A program made the position numbers and the translations under genes. A stretch of DNA of 64,000 nucleotides, taken from the NCBI GenBank assembly GCA_004335635.1, contig QAXH01006368.1, positions 35,107-99,106 of the forward strand, written 5' to 3'. Below are positions 62,416-64,000 of this stretch, piece by piece. The notes under the pieces are model-generated. The model did no database searches and was not told the DNA's origin. It was given only the letters and a program-made list of their open reading frames with translations. This DNA is from Chloromonas sp. AAM2 (taxonomy: Eukaryota > Chlorophyta > Chlorophyceae > Chlamydomonadales > Chlamydomonadaceae). How positions within the stretch are numbered: the stretch's first letter is position 1; every line of letters starts with the position of its first letter.

Positions 62416-62636
62416 TTGTAACAGTATCAGGATAGACCCTGTCTGTTACGGATACATCCCAGATTAAAGGATAATCCATCAATCAACCTTCGGGTTGGCG
62501 CTTTTCATGAGGCAGTTGCATCATTCACCGGTGCAACAGTATCATGAAAAGCGCCAACCCGAAGGTTAATTGATGGATTATCCTTTGATCTGGGATATAT
62601 CCGTAACAGACAGGGTCTACCCTGATACTGTTACAA
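62416..62636. mobile_element. foldback (long inverted-repeat) element, full copy
   Basis: Two arms of about 95 bases are near-perfect inverted copies. The left arm starts TGTAACAGTATCAGG and the right arm ends CCTGATACTGTTACA. Both contain GGTTGGCGCTTTTCATG or its complement next to a loop of about 30 bases. GGCT lies just outside both ends and may be a target duplication. There is no coding capacity. It lies 280 bases after the P3 stop, and a half copy lies 12 bases from the M1 stop at the other end of the cluster. Confidence 0.85.
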
Positions 62637-63265
62637 GGCTCCACAGCTGGGAGTTCTGGCAACTCTGGCTCAGGCACCTCTACAAAGCCCAACTCTTGCA
62701 TCGGCACAGGGTACTGTGGAAGTGTGATCATGCCTGATTGGCGGCAGCAGCAGAAGCCGCCACCACGTCACACACGCCCACCTCGTGTTTTACTCACGCA
62801 TGTTTCTCTCGAAAAGACAGCTTGAAAAATCCCTGACTGGTGATTTTCACTGGCCACTGATAAGCCTGAGTTTGACTGAGCTAGGTGGTGACTAAGCCTT
62901 GTCAACAAGATGTAACAAGTTGCAGGAGCTTACAAGGATTTAACGTTGCCTTGTCGGGCGCTTCCGTGGTGTGTGCCACCGGCGCGCCTTGTAAGGTACA
63001 TGGTGTGTGCCACAAGGTCACGGCGACCGCACTACTCGATTACAAGTCAATTGTAACATGCTATTATCTCATACGATTGGCGCAAGGGTATTGCAGACGT
63101 CAGGGCTGCCTAGCGTTCGGCGGCGGCCAGCGACGAGCAGTGAGGTTCCGGAGAGGAACATGCCAGCAGAGTGTACAGTGATAGTCCCTAGTTCCAACCG
63201 GCCCAAGATCCGATCAGTGTTCAGGATTGCGTTTGTAAGGGGAGTCACACCCCATGACGGCCTTC
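62637..63265. other. intergenic DNA
   Basis: Between the foldback element and the Fanzor-like gene. No gene or repeat was recognised. Confidence 0.5.
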
Positions 63266-64000
63266 TTAACCGCCAGCATTGTCCTCTATTGCAGCGTCCA
63301 TTGCCGCACCCTGGGCAATGGCCTCCAGCTCCTCTCGCTCCTCAGCTGCGCCACGCCTGCGCCGTGCCAGCGGTCTGCACAGCGCTGGTGGACGTTGCTG
63401 GCCAGCCGCCTCACACTCCAGCAGGCATCTCATGTTGCGTGCAGCGTTGACGTCGCGATTCCACACGGTGTGGCAGTGGTGGCACACTCTCACCGCATGT
63501 GATCGCTTGCCATTCGCTGTCTGCAATGGCTGCAACAGAGGTGTTGATCTCTGGCAATTAGAGCACACCTGCAGAAATCATAACACGTGCATCTGTTTAC
63601 TTGGCATATGAAACATGATGAGTTGATTTTGTCTTGACAGTTGCTGGCGTGCTCAGCCAATGTGCCTAGCTGGACAATACCGGACGTGGTCGTGCACAAC
63701 ATACCACTTTTATCTCTTATTTTCTATTAGATTTTTCTATTACTAGACCAGTGGCAACTTGTCCAAAACGATGTCCACCCCTTTCACGTGTAAAAGAACT
63801 CTTGGGACGAACTCTTGGGGGGGGATTGGCGCCAGAGAAGGTGGAGCAGCTCCTTGGTTGGGCCCCTGCCCCTCCTAGAAATGCAGCTGCCGTGGCCTGT
63901 GCTGGCGCCGCCCCCCAGCCCATGATCACCTCCTCCTTGGGGCTGCTGCCCACTAGTCGCTTGGCCATCACGTGCATGTAACGCTGCTTCTTGATGTGGC
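63266..64000 (-). CDS. Fanzor/TnpB-like protein, C-terminal part (partial)
   Basis: The last exon (about 63571-63266, minus) begins after an acceptor CTGCAG. It encodes VCSNCQ (first CxxC), a spacer with SHAVRVCHHCHTVWNRDVNA, then ARNM, and ends AIEDNAGG and a stop. This is the OrfB zinc ribbon with the final RuvC motif (NRDVNAARN, catalytic Asp) found in TnpB and in eukaryotic Fanzor RNA-guided nucleases. Upstream, a frame at 63977-63717 with KEEVIMGWGAAPAQ could be the preceding RuvC region, but this is uncertain and the join between the two was not resolved. The N-terminus is outside the window. It may be an active gene, a domesticated copy or a fragment. Confidence 0.7.

Noticed and set aside
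63751..63981. Plus-strand 76-aa frame opposite the Fanzor-like upstream region
   Set aside because: It competes with the minus-strand frame containing EVIMGWGAA. The downstream zinc-ribbon exon on minus makes the minus strand more likely, although neither frame is firmly supported.

Overview
The window is nuclear DNA of a eukaryote with intron-dense genes, most probably a green alga (Chlorophyta). The evidence is a plant-type COQ4, an RD21-like cysteine protease with a C-terminal granulin domain, a theta-class glutathione transferase, a five-finger-type CCCH (ZC3H3-like) protein, a LINE of the kind common in green algae and a Fanzor-like C-terminus. GC content looks intermediate, so this does not resemble a GC-rich Chlamydomonas/Volvox genome; a trebouxiophyte is possible, but that is a guess. 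Gene models below were spliced by eye using GT/GC-AG sites, phase agreement and family knowledge. Most close without a frame error, and exon edges should be good to about 1-2 bases.

Layout: 1-6.3 kb is repeat-rich DNA with an assembly gap (1597-2282) and a decayed LINE on the minus strand. At 6.4-15.8 kb a ZC3H3-like zinc-finger gene (-) and COQ4 (+) are divergent. At 18.9-23.9 kb lies a 13-exon papain-type protease with a granulin domain (-). At 25.6-31.9 kb an intronless ubiquitin E2 variant (UEV/MMS2, -) and a 10-exon theta GST (+) are divergent. At 63.3-64 kb the C-terminal zinc ribbon and last RuvC motif of a Fanzor/TnpB-like protein run off the window.

The most unusual region is 34.2-62.1 kb. 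It holds a cluster of two gene families that I do not recognise, here called M (minus strand: M1, M2, M3; 277, 267 and 265 aa; nine exons each) and P (plus strand: P1, P2, P3; 338, 334 and 354 aa; 11-12 exons). A broken P copy lies at about 51 kb and a possible M exon relic at 46.4 kb. Both families encode probable secreted or membrane proteins: an N-terminal hydrophobic signal, short helical segments, a long alanine/leucine-rich hydrophobic block interrupted by an intron at a similar place, and a helical C-terminus. M2-P1 and M3-psiP are head-to-head pairs with recognisably duplicated intergenic DNA. The cluster therefore seems to have grown from a divergent M-P unit, and the two products may work together. 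P genes carry a conserved 8-nt microexon and a conserved GC-AG intron. Copies of one foldback element lie at both outer edges of the cluster (34.1 kb and 62.4 kb).
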